A stretch of 64,000 nucleotides of DNA from Sphingomonas xinjiangensis (lineage in GTDB: Bacteria > Pseudomonadota > Alphaproteobacteria > Sphingomonadales > Sphingomonadaceae), in NCBI RefSeq assembly GCF_014199255.1, contig NZ_JACIJF010000010.1:1-64000 (forward strand). The letters are read 5' to 3'. Both the position numbers and the translations under genes were made by a program. Shown here piece after piece: positions 26,546-35,410 of the stretch. The notes beneath the pieces are model-generated. The model did not search any database and had not been told where the DNA came from. It saw nothing but the letters and a program-made list of their open reading frames with translations. Positions within the stretch are counted from its first letter, which is position 1. Each line of letters begins with the position of its first letter.

Positions 26546-27094
26546 ATGAACGTTCCTCACGAGCAGAACGCTCGAAAGATCAGCCCTCTGGCGACTGGAC
26601 TGGCGGGTGCTGCGGCCGGAGCGGCCGCGGTCTGGCTCATGGACAGGGCCGACTGGTTCATGTGGAATCGAGAGGACGAGGCGACCCGCGCGAGAACTTT
26701 GTCAGTGAGGCCGGGTGGAGAGGCCCCAGCGGGCGTATTGGCAGCTACGGCCGAGCAGCACATCGGCGCTCGAACGACCAACCGTCAGCATAAATGGGCA
26801 GAGGTAGCGGTTCATTACGCCATCGGTGTCGGTCCGGCCGCGGTGTATTCCCTCACGCGGGACAAGCTTCCGGTGTCAGGGGCCACGCGTGGGCTGCTCT
26901 ATGGCTTCGGCCTGTTCCTTCTCCAGGATGAGGCCCTCAATGCTGTCACCGGCCTTAGCGCAAAGCCGCAGCGCTATCCGCGACAAGCTCACGCGCGGGG
27001 GCTTGTCGCTCATCTGGTCTACGGCGTAGCTACGGAGGTCAGCCTCAACTTCATGCAAAAAGCGTTGAGCGGCTCAGATTCTCGGAGCGCTTGA
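26546..27094 (+). CDS. YagU-like (DUF1440) inner-membrane protein
   Basis: A 182-residue membrane protein: ATGLAGAAAGAAAVWLMDRA near the N-terminus, then WAEVAVHYAIGVGPAAVYSL, GLLYGFGLFLLQDEALN and a final LVAHLVYGVATEVSLNFM. This layout matches the YagU/DUF1440 family, linked in enterics to acid tolerance. The ATG at 26546 follows AGGAG by five bases, which decides against the longer frame. A possible general-stress promoter, GGAAC-N17-CGTC, lies at 26489-26514. Confidence 0.75.
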   Translation: MNVPHEQNARKISPLATGLAGAAAGAAAVWLMDRADWFMWNREDEATRARTLSVRPGGEAPAGVLAATAEQHIGARTTNRQHKWAEVAVHYAIGVGPAAVYSLTRDKLPVSGATRGLLYGFGLFLLQDEALNAVTGLSAKPQRYPRQAHARGLVAHLVYGVATEVSLNFMQKALSGSDSRSA

Positions 27095-27144
27095 GAAGAT
27101 CGCACTATACCGCCGAGGCCCCGCCCTGGAGGGCAGCCCATGTG

Positions 27145-27178
27145 GCGAAGGTCTCGCTTAGTGCCGGAAGACCTTCGC
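27145..27178 (+). terminator. Putative terminator hairpin after the YagU-like gene
   Basis: GCGAAGGTCT (27145-27154) pairs perfectly with AGACCTTCGC (27169-27178) around a 14-base loop. It lies 50 bp after the stop codon. There is no clear T-run, so termination is inferred. Confidence 0.45.
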
Positions 27179-27322
27179 ACCTCAGCGGAAGCCCGGTTCA
27201 AGTGGCGAGCGCCAGGATCGACGAGCTCGCGCGCTGAAAAGTATTCGTCAAACGAATGGCTCGTTCTCGCAGCGACCAAACGGATTAGTTTTTGCCGAGC
27301 TTGGACGCTAGCGCCCACGCCC

Positions 27323-27395
27323 TTGTCGCAGAAGTGCTGAGTTCCGAACGTCGCATATGTCGCCGCTTTTGCGACATCGGCATGGCTGAAGGTGC
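27323..27395 (+). repeat. Dispersed double-hairpin repeat, copy D
   Basis: Contains TTGTCGCAGAAGTGCTGAGT, a CATATGTCGCCGCTTTTGCG core with the GTCGC/GCGAC stem intact, and the GGCATGGCTGAAGG tail. Close to the family consensus. Confidence 0.85.
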
Positions 27396-27723
27396 GTGGA
27401 AACCGGAACGTCCGGTTCGGGCGCCAATCGGCTCATCGGACCATTGTTCATGAGACCCACAGTGGCAGCTAAGCGCCAGATCTGAGCCGTTAGCGGTCGG
27501 ATCGTCCCTGGGCAATCCCAAGCCGGACACTCGACGGCCCAGATCACAGGTTCAGCGCCACATCGCACCTTGAGCCGGGGAGCCTTGCACCATGTGGCAA
27601 GCCCGTGCTCGACAGGGGTGGCTTGGTGATGGATGGTGGCGATCGCAGTTGACGTAAGGAACCGGACCAATCTCCATTTTCTCTGCACTGTATGACAATT
27701 CGGTCACCCGCTGGTGGGAGCAT

Positions 27724-28635
27724 GTGACCAGAGCGCCTCAAGGGCCGGAGCGGGCGACGCCATGGCGGATCGGGTGGCGAGAATGGGGCCGGATCTACGC
27801 CCGAGCGGCCGATGGCGCGATGCGGGATGATTACGGCATCGTTGCGAGTTCGATTGCCTTTGCATCCTTTCTTTCGATCCTGCCGCTGCTCGGGTTGGTG
27901 GCAGTCGCCTACAGCATGCTCGTGCCTTCGCAGGTCGTCGCAAGCAACATCGCCACATTGGTCGACGTGCTTCCCGAGAGCGCCCAGAACCTGGTGCAGA
28001 GTTGGTTGACGAACAGCCTCGCCCGTCATCGTCCGGGCGGCGTGGCGTTTCTCGTCTCGGCTGTGGTCACCCTCTTCGGAGCCCGGCGCGCCGGCCGGTC
28101 GCTGCTTCACGGCATGAATATCGCCAGCGGGGTCGAGCAGGGCCGCGGCCCGCTTTACAATCAGCTGGTCGCTATCGCAGTCGTACTGGCCGGTGCAGGA
28201 CTGCTGCTGTCGGCGTTGGTCTCAATCTCTGCCTTGGCGCTGATCCAGAACCTCGTCCCCAAGAACTTGCCGGGCGCGACCGAAGCATTCAACCTGTTGT
28301 TGTGGGGATCGTTGACGCTCGGCCCCGTGGTGGCGCTGGTGCTAACCTACCGTTACGCAGCTGCACGTGCACCCGTGCCGTGGCTGTGGGTCCTGCCCGG
28401 CACGGTTTCCGCCGTGCTGTTGTGGCTCGGGGCGACGCTGGCCTTCCGGTTCTATGTCGGGCGCATCGTGAGCTATGGTAACACCTATGGCTCGCTCTCT
28501 GCGGTGGTCGTGCTCCAACTCTGGTTGATGCTATCGGCTTACATCATGCTGTTCGGCGCCAAGGTGAATGCCGAGGCGCTGCGCATCACCCGGACGCCGG
28601 GCGGCCGTGTAGGGGAACATGAGGTGAAACGGTGA
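27724..28635 (+). CDS. YihY/BrkB family inner-membrane protein
   Basis: A 303-residue protein with six likely membrane segments, starting at a GTG (27724). Family features are DDYGIVASSIAFASFLSILP, LLGLVAVAYSMLV, LFGARRAGRSLLHGMNIASG and the late segments LWVLPGTVSAVLLWLGATL and SLSAVVVLQLWLMLSAYIML followed by FGAKVNAE. The YihY/BrkB family has no settled function; the old ribonuclease BN label is wrong. Its stop overlaps the start of the next gene by GTGA (28632-28635), so they form a coupled pair. Confidence 0.9.
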   Translation: MTRAPQGPERATPWRIGWREWGRIYARAADGAMRDDYGIVASSIAFASFLSILPLLGLVAVAYSMLVPSQVVASNIATLVDVLPESAQNLVQSWLTNSLARHRPGGVAFLVSAVVTLFGARRAGRSLLHGMNIASGVEQGRGPLYNQLVAIAVVLAGAGLLLSALVSISALALIQNLVPKNLPGATEAFNLLLWGSLTLGPVVALVLTYRYAAARAPVPWLWVLPGTVSAVLLWLGATLAFRFYVGRIVSYGNTYGSLSAVVVLQLWLMLSAYIMLFGAKVNAEALRITRTPGGRVGEHEVKR

Positions 28636-29645
28636 CTCCGGCTTCGGCTGCCAATCGCTATCGCGACCGGCTGCTGGCCCTGATCGGGTTCGTGCTGAGC
28701 GTGGCGGCGCTGCGTGCCAGCTACCCGGTGACCATGCCAGCGCTGTTCGCAGGGATGATCGTAGCCGCGCTTTGGCCGCTCAAATGCTGGCTGCAACGCT
28801 GGGTGCCGTCCTGGCTAAGCTACGCGCTGACGGTCCTCGCGCTGCTGATAATGTTGGCTGGCTTCGCGGCCGCCGTGTACCTGTCGATCGGCCAACTCGT
28901 CACCGTGGCCGGCGACCGATGGCCGCAGATCGAAGAACTCTATGCCTCTGCCGCTGGCGAGGCGCGGCAATGGGGCATTCGGCTGAACGGCGCTGCCGAC
29001 CGGAACCGCATCCTCGGCGCCATTCAGATGCTGGCCTCCGGTGCGTACAGCTTCGCTACCTATACAGGATTTATCGGCCTGCTGGTGGTCCTCGGGCTGC
29101 CGGAGGTGCCGAGACTGCGGCAAAAGATGAATGCTGAGATGGACGGCGAGGCGCGAGAGAAGCTGCGCGATACGGTGAGCTCCATCTCCGAACAGGTGCG
29201 CGGCTATTTCGGGGTTACCTTGGCGACCAGTGTTCTGACGGGGGTCGCCTCCACGGGTTGGGCGCTGATGACGGGGCTTGAGCTCCCATTTGTCTGGGGC
29301 CTGCTCAACTTCCTGCTCAACTTCGTGCCGGTGATCGGAAACATCATCGGCATCGTTCCACCCGTTCTGTACGCATTTCTCCAGTTCGGCGGCTTCGGCA
29401 TGCCGCTGCTCGTGTTCGTCGGCTTCGCCATCCTCCAGATTGCAATTAGCAACTTCGTCTATCCGATCTTGCAGGGACGCCAGCTATCGCTGTCGCCGCT
29501 TGCGATCGTCATGGCGATGACGTTCTGGGGCTGGATCTGGGGCGTTACCGGTGCACTGATCGCCGTCCCGCTGACTGCCGCCGTCGTGATCGTGTGCGGC
29601 CATTTCGATCGCAGTCGCTGGGTTGCAAAGATACTTTCCGCCTGA
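28632..29645 (+). CDS. AI-2E family transporter (PerM/YdiK-like)
   Basis: A 337-residue polytopic protein: about eight membrane segments, including LIGFVLSVAALRASYPVTMP, YALTVLALLIMLAGFAAAVY, GLLNFLLNFVPVIGNIIGIV and IAISNFVYPILQGRQLSLSP. The last two segments are the family signature (NFVPVIG and PxxxGRxL). Relatives export autoinducer-2 or act as Na+/H+ antiporters, so no substrate is implied. It starts with GTG overlapping the BrkB stop. The operon ends in the hairpin at 29685-29719. Confidence 0.9.
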   Translation: MTPASAANRYRDRLLALIGFVLSVAALRASYPVTMPALFAGMIVAALWPLKCWLQRWVPSWLSYALTVLALLIMLAGFAAAVYLSIGQLVTVAGDRWPQIEELYASAAGEARQWGIRLNGAADRNRILGAIQMLASGAYSFATYTGFIGLLVVLGLPEVPRLRQKMNAEMDGEAREKLRDTVSSISEQVRGYFGVTLATSVLTGVASTGWALMTGLELPFVWGLLNFLLNFVPVIGNIIGIVPPVLYAFLQFGGFGMPLLVFVGFAILQIAISNFVYPILQGRQLSLSPLAIVMAMTFWGWIWGVTGALIAVPLTAAVVIVCGHFDRSRWVAKILSA

Positions 29646-29684
29646 TTGCCTGGCAGGTCGGTTTCTCCTCCGCCGCCGCAGTCG

Positions 29685-29719
29685 AGCGAATGCGAGTGGA
29701 AGCTCCGCTCGCATTCGCT
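29685..29719. terminator. 12-bp bidirectional terminator hairpin between convergent genes
   Basis: AGCGAATGCGAG (29685-29696) and CTCGCATTCGCT (29708-29719) form a perfect 12-bp stem with an 11-base loop. It sits in the 82-bp space between the convergent AI-2E and DUF-like genes, so it can end transcription from both sides. No long T-run flanks it. Confidence 0.7.
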
Positions 29720-29727
29720 GTCTCGGA

Positions 29728-30291
29728 TTACTTGCTCTTCGTGACGGACAGCGCATCGATATAGTGCGTCACGCCGTCGGGAAGTGGATCAGTAGGCCCA
29801 GGAATCGCCGCGCCTTTGGGTACGCCCTTATCCGCCGAACGCACGGTGCCGACAATGTCGAGCCGATCGCCCTGGTCGACGTTGATCTTGCCCTCGATCG
29901 GGGTATTCGGGGTCCGTACCTCATGCAGGATCACATACTCGCGCTGCCCATTGTCGCCGGTGATCCAGAAGCCCGCATCGGCGGGGACAGATCCGGCCGG
30001 CACGCCGCTTAAGCGAACCTCGCGACCGATAACCGTGTTTGCATCGGACGTCAGAAGCATGTTCAGATCGGTGATCGGCCCGCCATTGGCGCTCGCGTCC
30101 ATCTGATTGGTCTTCGTAGGATCCTCGGCCCCGATGGGGGCGGTCACCGCTGTGCTCTGCTCGACCTTACGATCATCACGGTCGTTTCCAGCGAACATCC
30201 AGATCAGGATCGCGACGATCGCCGCAACCAGGATCAGCCATACCCACCAAGGAATGCCGCCTGACTTCTTTTCGATCGGGATCTCTGCCAT
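29728..30291 (-). CDS. Single-pass membrane-anchored protein, unknown function
   Basis: A 187-residue protein: a short cytosolic N-terminus MAEIPIEKKSGGIP, one membrane anchor (WWVWLILVAAIVAILIWMF), an acidic low-complexity linker, and a C-terminal globular domain of about 115 residues with LNMLLTSDANTVIGREVRL, DAGFWITGDNGQREYVILHE and VDQGDRLDIVGTVRSADKG. The latter looks like an OB-fold stress domain. The ATG at 30291 has an AGGAGG site. It lies among DUF2382 and PRC-barrel stress genes on the same strand. No named family assigned. Confidence 0.75.
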   Translation of the reverse strand: MAEIPIEKKSGGIPWWVWLILVAAIVAILIWMFAGNDRDDRKVEQSTAVTAPIGAEDPTKTNQMDASANGGPITDLNMLLTSDANTVIGREVRLSGVPAGSVPADAGFWITGDNGQREYVILHEVRTPNTPIEGKINVDQGDRLDIVGTVRSADKGVPKGAAIPGPTDPLPDGVTHYIDALSVTKSK

Positions 30292-30409
30292 TTCTGTCTT
30301 CCTCCTGTTTGCGCCGGGGCCCGCGGGGGGACCCCAGCATTGCAACCTGGTTTAGGGTGCGTCTGTCCGCGTCAGTTGCGGGTGATCTCCACCTCAGTAC
30401 GCCGCAGGG

Positions 30410-30739
30410 TCACCGCTTCGTCGACGCGGTCTCGCTGCGCTCGCGGATCAGATGGATTTCCTCGATGACCCGAATGCGCTTCACCAGCACCTCCTCGACC
30501 ACGGGAACGATCGTCCGGTCGTCCTCGGTCCGGATCGGCGGCACTTCGTCGAACAAGTGTCCGACGGGCACATGCTCGACCCGTACCGTCTCGGCGCGCA
30601 GCGTCCCGCGGATCGGTTGCGTGTGAGTGACGACATGCGACGCCACCCTGACGCGACCGGTCTCCACCGTCTGCTTTTCCACCCGCAGCCGCTCCTCCAC
30701 GATGGGGATCCGCACGGACTTGTCCGTCGCTTCCGTCAC
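30410..30739 (-). CDS. DUF2382 (YsnF-like) stress protein, C-terminus altered by a frameshift
   Basis: A 109-residue DUF2382 protein: RIPIVEERLRVEKQTVETGR, THTQPIRGTLRAETVRVEH, DDRTIVPVVEEVLVKRI and VIEEIHLIRER. The normal family ending is visible in another frame immediately afterwards: the bases after GAGACCGC read VDEAVTLRRTEVEITRN and end in TGA at 30372-30374. A one-base deletion near 30425 explains the shift, replacing 17 family residues by ASTKR. It is on the same strand as, and 73 bp downstream of, the PRC-barrel/DUF2382 gene. Confidence 0.8.
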   Translation of the reverse strand: MTEATDKSVRIPIVEERLRVEKQTVETGRVRVASHVVTHTQPIRGTLRAETVRVEHVPVGHLFDEVPPIRTEDDRTIVPVVEEVLVKRIRVIEEIHLIRERSETASTKR

Positions 30740-30812
30740 GGTTTAGCCCTTAAGGCCATGGTGGTCGTGAGCGTGCGCACCGCCGCCTGTCGGCACACGC
30801 GCGCTCGCCTGC

Positions 30813-31475
30813 TCAACGCCGGTCCTTGTCGCGGTCCACATCCACTTCGGTGTGGCGCACGACGCCCTGGACGCGCTCGGTGCGATTGTCGACGGCCTTG
30901 TCGATTACGACTTCGCCGGTGATCGCAGCCTGCTTGTCGACGACAATGCGCTCGCCCGTTTCGGTCATTTCGATCGTGCCTTCCTTCAGCAGCGCCTCCG
31001 CGTCGGAACCACTGATCGCCTCGTGCATCGGGCGGCGTTCTACTTGCACGCGCTCGTTCCGCAGCGCCACGTCCTCGCTCACCTTTTCGGAAACCACGCG
31101 GGTGCGAACGCGAACCTTGCCGAGTTCCACCTGGCGCTTGCCGACTTCCAGCGTCTCCTCGACGATGGGCACGTGCTCGCTGGTCACCGCCTTGCGGTCG
31201 AAGCCGGCTGCGGGCGCAGGAACGCGGCCGGGGTCGACGGTCAGCACCGGGCGGCCGTCACGAATGTCGACATTGTCGATATTGACGATGCGGTCGTCAT
31301 GCAGCCGCAGCCCTACGATACGCTCCTGATGCACATCGGCCAGCATGTCGTCGACGCGACCGATTTCGCGTCCTTGAAGATCATGCAACGTCTTTCCGCG
31401 CAAATCTTGGTTCGAATTCACAAGATCCCAGTCATCTAGGCTGGCGAGCTTACGAATATCTGTGCTGGTGGTCAT
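30813..31475 (-). CDS. PRC-barrel and DUF2382 stress-response protein
   Basis: A 220-residue protein with an N-terminal PRC-barrel (about residues 18-75; LRGKTLHDLQGREIGRVDDM) and a C-terminal DUF2382 domain (about 95-215; SEHVPIVEETLEVGKRQVEL, VRTRVVSEKVSEDVALRNER, IVVDKQAAITGEVVIDKAV). Proteins of this type are induced by oxidative, osmotic and desiccation stress in many bacteria; the molecular role is unknown. The ATG at 31475 has a GGGAG ribosome-binding site. It heads a same-strand group with the short DUF2382 gene and the membrane-anchored protein downstream. Confidence 0.88.
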   Translation of the reverse strand: MTTSTDIRKLASLDDWDLVNSNQDLRGKTLHDLQGREIGRVDDMLADVHQERIVGLRLHDDRIVNIDNVDIRDGRPVLTVDPGRVPAPAAGFDRKAVTSEHVPIVEETLEVGKRQVELGKVRVRTRVVSEKVSEDVALRNERVQVERRPMHEAISGSDAEALLKEGTIEMTETGERIVVDKQAAITGEVVIDKAVDNRTERVQGVVRHTEVDVDRDKDRR

Positions 31476-31682
31476 GAAGACTCCCTTTTCATTACTTAGT
31501 GGGCGTGCCGGTCCGGCTGATGTAATCTCCGCGCATTGGGGAGATCGTGAGCACGCAACATTGCATCCTCTCACAAACGATATGACGTTACTTATGCAAC
31601 TCACCACGCCAGCAGGAGTTGCACGCCGCCCATAATTCATGGAAGTCGTCGCCGGGCGCTGCGGCATTGACTGCGGGCAGCC

Positions 31683-33701
31683 TTATCGCTGCGGCGTCAG
31701 CATCAGCGCAGCGCCGCCGTTAGCCTCCAGCCGGACCCGCAGTCCCCCGCGTCCGGCATGCACCTGCCCCGAGCCGGTCACGACCGCCTTTGGCGTCGCG
31801 CCGTCGCGCCAGCTCGCTAGCCGCCACTTTCCGGCGCCGAGGAAACTGAGCGGCAGGATGACATTGCGCGCCTGCTCGTCGTTGAGTACCCCGACGAACC
31901 AGCGCGATCCCTGGCGCCGGGCGACGGCGATCATGTTTCCGAATTCACCGGCGATACCCTGGGTCTCGTCCCACGCGGTTGGTACCAGCCTGACGAAGTC
32001 CGCACCTGGGGCAAGACCACCCTGCGCGTCGACATAGGCGCCAGGCGCGTCGGCCAACATCGTCAACGGGCTGGGAAATACCACAAACATCGCAAGCTGG
32101 TGCGCGCGCGTCGTCATCACTTCGGGCGCATGCTTGCGCGCGACGAACGCCGCCGGCGTGACGTTGCGGAACGCGCCGGGCGCATAGTCCATCGGTCCGA
32201 TGATCGCGCGCGTATACGCCAGGCGGACATGGTTGCCCGCCGTGTCCCGCTTGCTCCAGCGGTTATATTCCACCCCCATCACCCCTTCCTGGGTCATGTA
32301 GTTGGGATAGGTGCGATCCAGCCCGCGCGGCACGAACGAGGCGTGGATGTTTACCATCAGGTGATGCTTGGCCGCCGTCGAGAGCAGGCGATGATAGAAG
32401 GCGACCATCTCCTGGTCCTGCCGGTCCAGATAATCGACCTTGATGCCGGCGATGCCTAGACGCTGATAAAGCGCAAGCGCCTCCTCCATCCGGCCGTCCA
32501 GCGCCTTCCAGTTCACCCACAGCCACAAGCGCACTTTCCGCTCGCGGGCATAGCGCACCAGCGCGGGCAGGTTCACGCCGTCGGTGGTGCGGGTGATATC
32601 CGCCAGCGGGTTCTTCTCCTGCCTCGACGGATCCCGCCACGCCCAGCCCCAGTCGATCATGTAATAAGGCAGCCCGAAGCGTCCGGCGAAGTCGATGTAG
32701 TAGCGGTACGTCGCCTGATTGTGCCCAGGCGTATCGACGTCGCGTGCCATCAGGCCGGACCACCAGCCCCACGCCGCCTTGCCGGGCGTGATCCAGCGCG
32801 GATCGAGCACGCGCGAAGGCGCGGCAAGATCGTCGATCAGCGTGGAGGCCACCAGCGCCTCGGGCCGGTCGGCGATCATTATCACCCGCCAGGGCGATGC
32901 GACGCCCCCCTCGACCATCGGCGTGTCCACCGCCAATTTCGGGTTCTCGAGATGCGGAGTCAGCTTGACCGCAACGCCCGGGTGCCGCTCTGGAAGCGCG
33001 ACGAGATAGGCGCCTGCATAATTTTCAACGTTGCTTTCGCTGATCGCCAGCGTCTCGCCACCCCGGCCTGTGCGGCACACGAGCGGCAGGTCGTAATAGC
33101 CCCGCCTCTTCAGGGCGTTGGCCGCTACCGGCATGTATTCGCCCTCATGGCTGTTCGCCAGTTCGGACTGATGAACGCCCAAACAGGCGTAGTTTGCTGG
33201 AAAGCGAAAGGCGGTGGTCTCCTCCCCGATCCGTACCAACCCCATCCGGGCCTGAGGCGGTACGACCAACCGGAAGGCGGCTCCGCCGTCATAGGCGCGA
33301 AGTTCCACGTCCAGCAGGCGCTGCTCGCCGCTCCGTTCGCGCGCATGCACCATCAGCGCCGCATAGGGCCGGTCGACCTCGCGCGCGGTGCCTACCACCG
33401 CGTAGCGCTCGCGACCTTCGCGCTTGGCGAACGACAGGATCGTCAAGTCCAGCAAGGGGCTCGCCGCCTTGCCCTCGTCGGACGAGAGTGTCAGCCCGAT
33501 GGGTGATCGGGCGACGATTTCGGCGCGGTCGTGCGTCACGCGGAAGGCAAGCTGGCCATCGCCTGCGCGGGAAAGGTCGATCGCAATCCGCCCATCGGGC
33601 GAGACGAGGCGGGGCGCTCCCGCCCCTTGCTCGTCACGCGAACACCCCTGGAGCCACGTGCTCGCCATGACGAGCATCATCAGCAACACCAACCGCTTCA
33701 T
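31683..33701 (-). CDS. GH97 family alpha-glucosidase/alpha-galactosidase, lipoprotein
   Basis: A 672-residue glycoside hydrolase of family 97. A lipoprotein signal is at the start (MASTWLQGC, Cys19), then an N-terminal beta-sandwich, the barrel (KAAWGWWSGLMARDVDTPGH, LPYYMIDWGWAWRDPSR, GIAGIKVDYLDRQDQEMVAF, ASFVPRGLDRTYPNYMTQEG, VMGVEYNRWS) and a C-terminal beta domain. The TQEG and GVEYN segments carry glutamates like those of the inverting, calcium-dependent subgroup typified by SusB. The ATG at 33701 is the only start that gives a signal peptide. It is divergent from the MscS gene and stands alone. Confidence 0.9.
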   Translation of the reverse strand: MKRLVLLMMLVMASTWLQGCSRDEQGAGAPRLVSPDGRIAIDLSRAGDGQLAFRVTHDRAEIVARSPIGLTLSSDEGKAASPLLDLTILSFAKREGRERYAVVGTAREVDRPYAALMVHARERSGEQRLLDVELRAYDGGAAFRLVVPPQARMGLVRIGEETTAFRFPANYACLGVHQSELANSHEGEYMPVAANALKRRGYYDLPLVCRTGRGGETLAISESNVENYAGAYLVALPERHPGVAVKLTPHLENPKLAVDTPMVEGGVASPWRVIMIADRPEALVASTLIDDLAAPSRVLDPRWITPGKAAWGWWSGLMARDVDTPGHNQATYRYYIDFAGRFGLPYYMIDWGWAWRDPSRQEKNPLADITRTTDGVNLPALVRYARERKVRLWLWVNWKALDGRMEEALALYQRLGIAGIKVDYLDRQDQEMVAFYHRLLSTAAKHHLMVNIHASFVPRGLDRTYPNYMTQEGVMGVEYNRWSKRDTAGNHVRLAYTRAIIGPMDYAPGAFRNVTPAAFVARKHAPEVMTTRAHQLAMFVVFPSPLTMLADAPGAYVDAQGGLAPGADFVRLVPTAWDETQGIAGEFGNMIAVARRQGSRWFVGVLNDEQARNVILPLSFLGAGKWRLASWRDGATPKAVVTGSGQVHAGRGGLRVRLEANGGAALMLTPQR

Positions 33702-33870
33702 CGTCACTCCCGCGGAAGATATCCGGACTGCACGTCGCGGCCAGATACCCCGCGCCCCGTTGCCGGGTTCGCTCGGCCAAGTCGATGGCTCCATGCGCGT
33801 CCTGCCTCGCACCCGTTGAAAAAAGTCGCGAGCGACCGCACGATCCGTCCCATCATCGGTTACGATCAGG

Positions 33871-35280
33871 ATGCAGCGCCACCCCCGCCACCTCGCCCGC
33901 TCTTCGCCCGGCAGTGCCGCCATCCTCGCGCTGGCGCTGTTCGCCCTGCTGCTGGGTGGGGCGAACAGCGCCGCCGCCCAAGACCTCGCGCCGGCCGCCA
34001 CGCCGACGCAAGCGGCAGCGCAAGCCGCCATCGCGGCGCGAACCGACAGTCAGTCGGACTCCGACATTCGAGGCCGGATCCGCAGCATCTTCCTGGAAGT
34101 GTCCGGGCTTCGCGATGTACGCGTCCGCGTCTCGGCCGGCGTGGTGACATTGGCCGGCACCGTGCCGACCGCCGGCGACGTCGACCGTGCCGAGGCGATC
34201 GCAGGCCGTGTAGCCGGTGTCGTCACCGTCCAGAATGATCTCGAACGCGACCTGAAGGTCGACAGCAACCTCACCCCCGCGCTCGGCAAGTTTGGAGACG
34301 ATCTGCGCGGCATCGTCCGGGGACTGCCGCTTATCGGGGTGGCGCTGGCGATCGGGTTGCTGATCGGCGGTCTGGGCTATCTGCTCGCGTCGTTCGGCGG
34401 CTTATGGCGGCGGGTCACGCCCAACATGTTCCTGGCCGAGTTGCTCGCCACGCTTGTGCGCTTCGCCTTCGTCGTGCTGGGGATCGTCGCGGGGCTGGAG
34501 GTGCTGGGCGCCACCGCACTGCTGGGCGCGGTGCTGGGAGGGGCGGGCGTGATCGGCATCGCGATCGGTTTCGCCGTCCGCGATACGGTCGACAATTACG
34601 TCTCCAGCCTAATGCTTAGCCTGCGCCAGCCCTTCCGCGCCAACGACCATGTGGTGATCGAAGGAAATGAAGGGCGCGTCGTGCGTCTGACCAGCCGGGC
34701 CACGATCCTGATGACGTTGGAAGGCAATCATCTGCGCATCCCCAACGCCACGGTCTTCAAGGCGGTGATCCTGAACTACACCCGCAATCCCGAGCGGCGG
34801 TTCGACTTCGACCTGGGGGTCGATGCCGAAAACGATCCGGTCGACGGCATGGCCGTGGGGCTTCAAGCGATCCGCGACCTCAACTTCGTTCTGGCCACTC
34901 CACCCTCGACCGCGATCATCCGGGAGGTTGGCGATTCGAACATCGTGCTGCGCTTCTTCGGCTGGATCGATCAATCGCGGACCGACTATCTGAAGGGGCG
35001 CAGCTTGGCCCTCGACGCGGCCAAGCGCGCGCTTGAAGGTGCCGGCTTCGCGCTTCCCGAGCCGATCTACCGCCTGCGCTTCGACCAGGGCGCGGCCCTG
35101 CCGATCCAAGGGGCGTTCGACGCATCGGCAGCGAAGCCGCTCAAGCCTCGCACGTCAGAAATCAAGGAAAGAGCCGATCAATATGCCGCGCCCGAGGCGC
35201 ACATCGCTAAACTGGTGGACGAGGAGCGTGCCGAAACGAAGGGCGGCGATCTGCTCGACGACCGACGTCCCATCGAGTGA
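33871..35280 (+). CDS. MscS-family mechanosensitive channel with BON domain
   Basis: A 469-residue channel. Order: signal peptide or first membrane segment (AAILALALFALLLGGANSAA), a periplasmic BON domain (about residues 65-130; RIRSIFLEVSGLRDVRVRV), three membrane helices (LIGVALAIGLLIGGLGYLLA, FAFVVLGIVAGLEVLGATAL, LLGAVLGGAGVIGIAIGFAV) and the MscS beta domain (FRANDHVVIEGNEGRVVRLT). The pore helix with GGAGVIGIAIG matches the MscS group. The BON domain is an accessory found in sphingomonad homologues and may touch the cell envelope. Confidence 0.9.
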   Translation: MQRHPRHLARSSPGSAAILALALFALLLGGANSAAAQDLAPAATPTQAAAQAAIAARTDSQSDSDIRGRIRSIFLEVSGLRDVRVRVSAGVVTLAGTVPTAGDVDRAEAIAGRVAGVVTVQNDLERDLKVDSNLTPALGKFGDDLRGIVRGLPLIGVALAIGLLIGGLGYLLASFGGLWRRVTPNMFLAELLATLVRFAFVVLGIVAGLEVLGATALLGAVLGGAGVIGIAIGFAVRDTVDNYVSSLMLSLRQPFRANDHVVIEGNEGRVVRLTSRATILMTLEGNHLRIPNATVFKAVILNYTRNPERRFDFDLGVDAENDPVDGMAVGLQAIRDLNFVLATPPSTAIIREVGDSNIVLRFFGWIDQSRTDYLKGRSLALDAAKRALEGAGFALPEPIYRLRFDQGAALPIQGAFDASAAKPLKPRTSEIKERADQYAAPEAHIAKLVDEERAETKGGDLLDDRRPIE

Positions 35281-35410
35281 GTGCCCAAAGCAGGTCGGCG
35301 ACCTTATCGGCAATGAGGATTACCGACTAGGTGTTTAGTCCCGGCATCAAGGCGGAGCGATTTGGACGCAAGATGGCATCGTTCAGCTACCGTGCGCATT
35401 AAGCTTCTCA

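Larger units (their letters stand above)
27095..27723. other. Gap with a hairpin and a dispersed repeat; no gene supported
   Basis: A perfect 10-bp inverted repeat at 27145-27178 and repeat copy D at 27323-27395 are the only structures recognised. Short open frames here match nothing I know. Confidence 0.5.
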
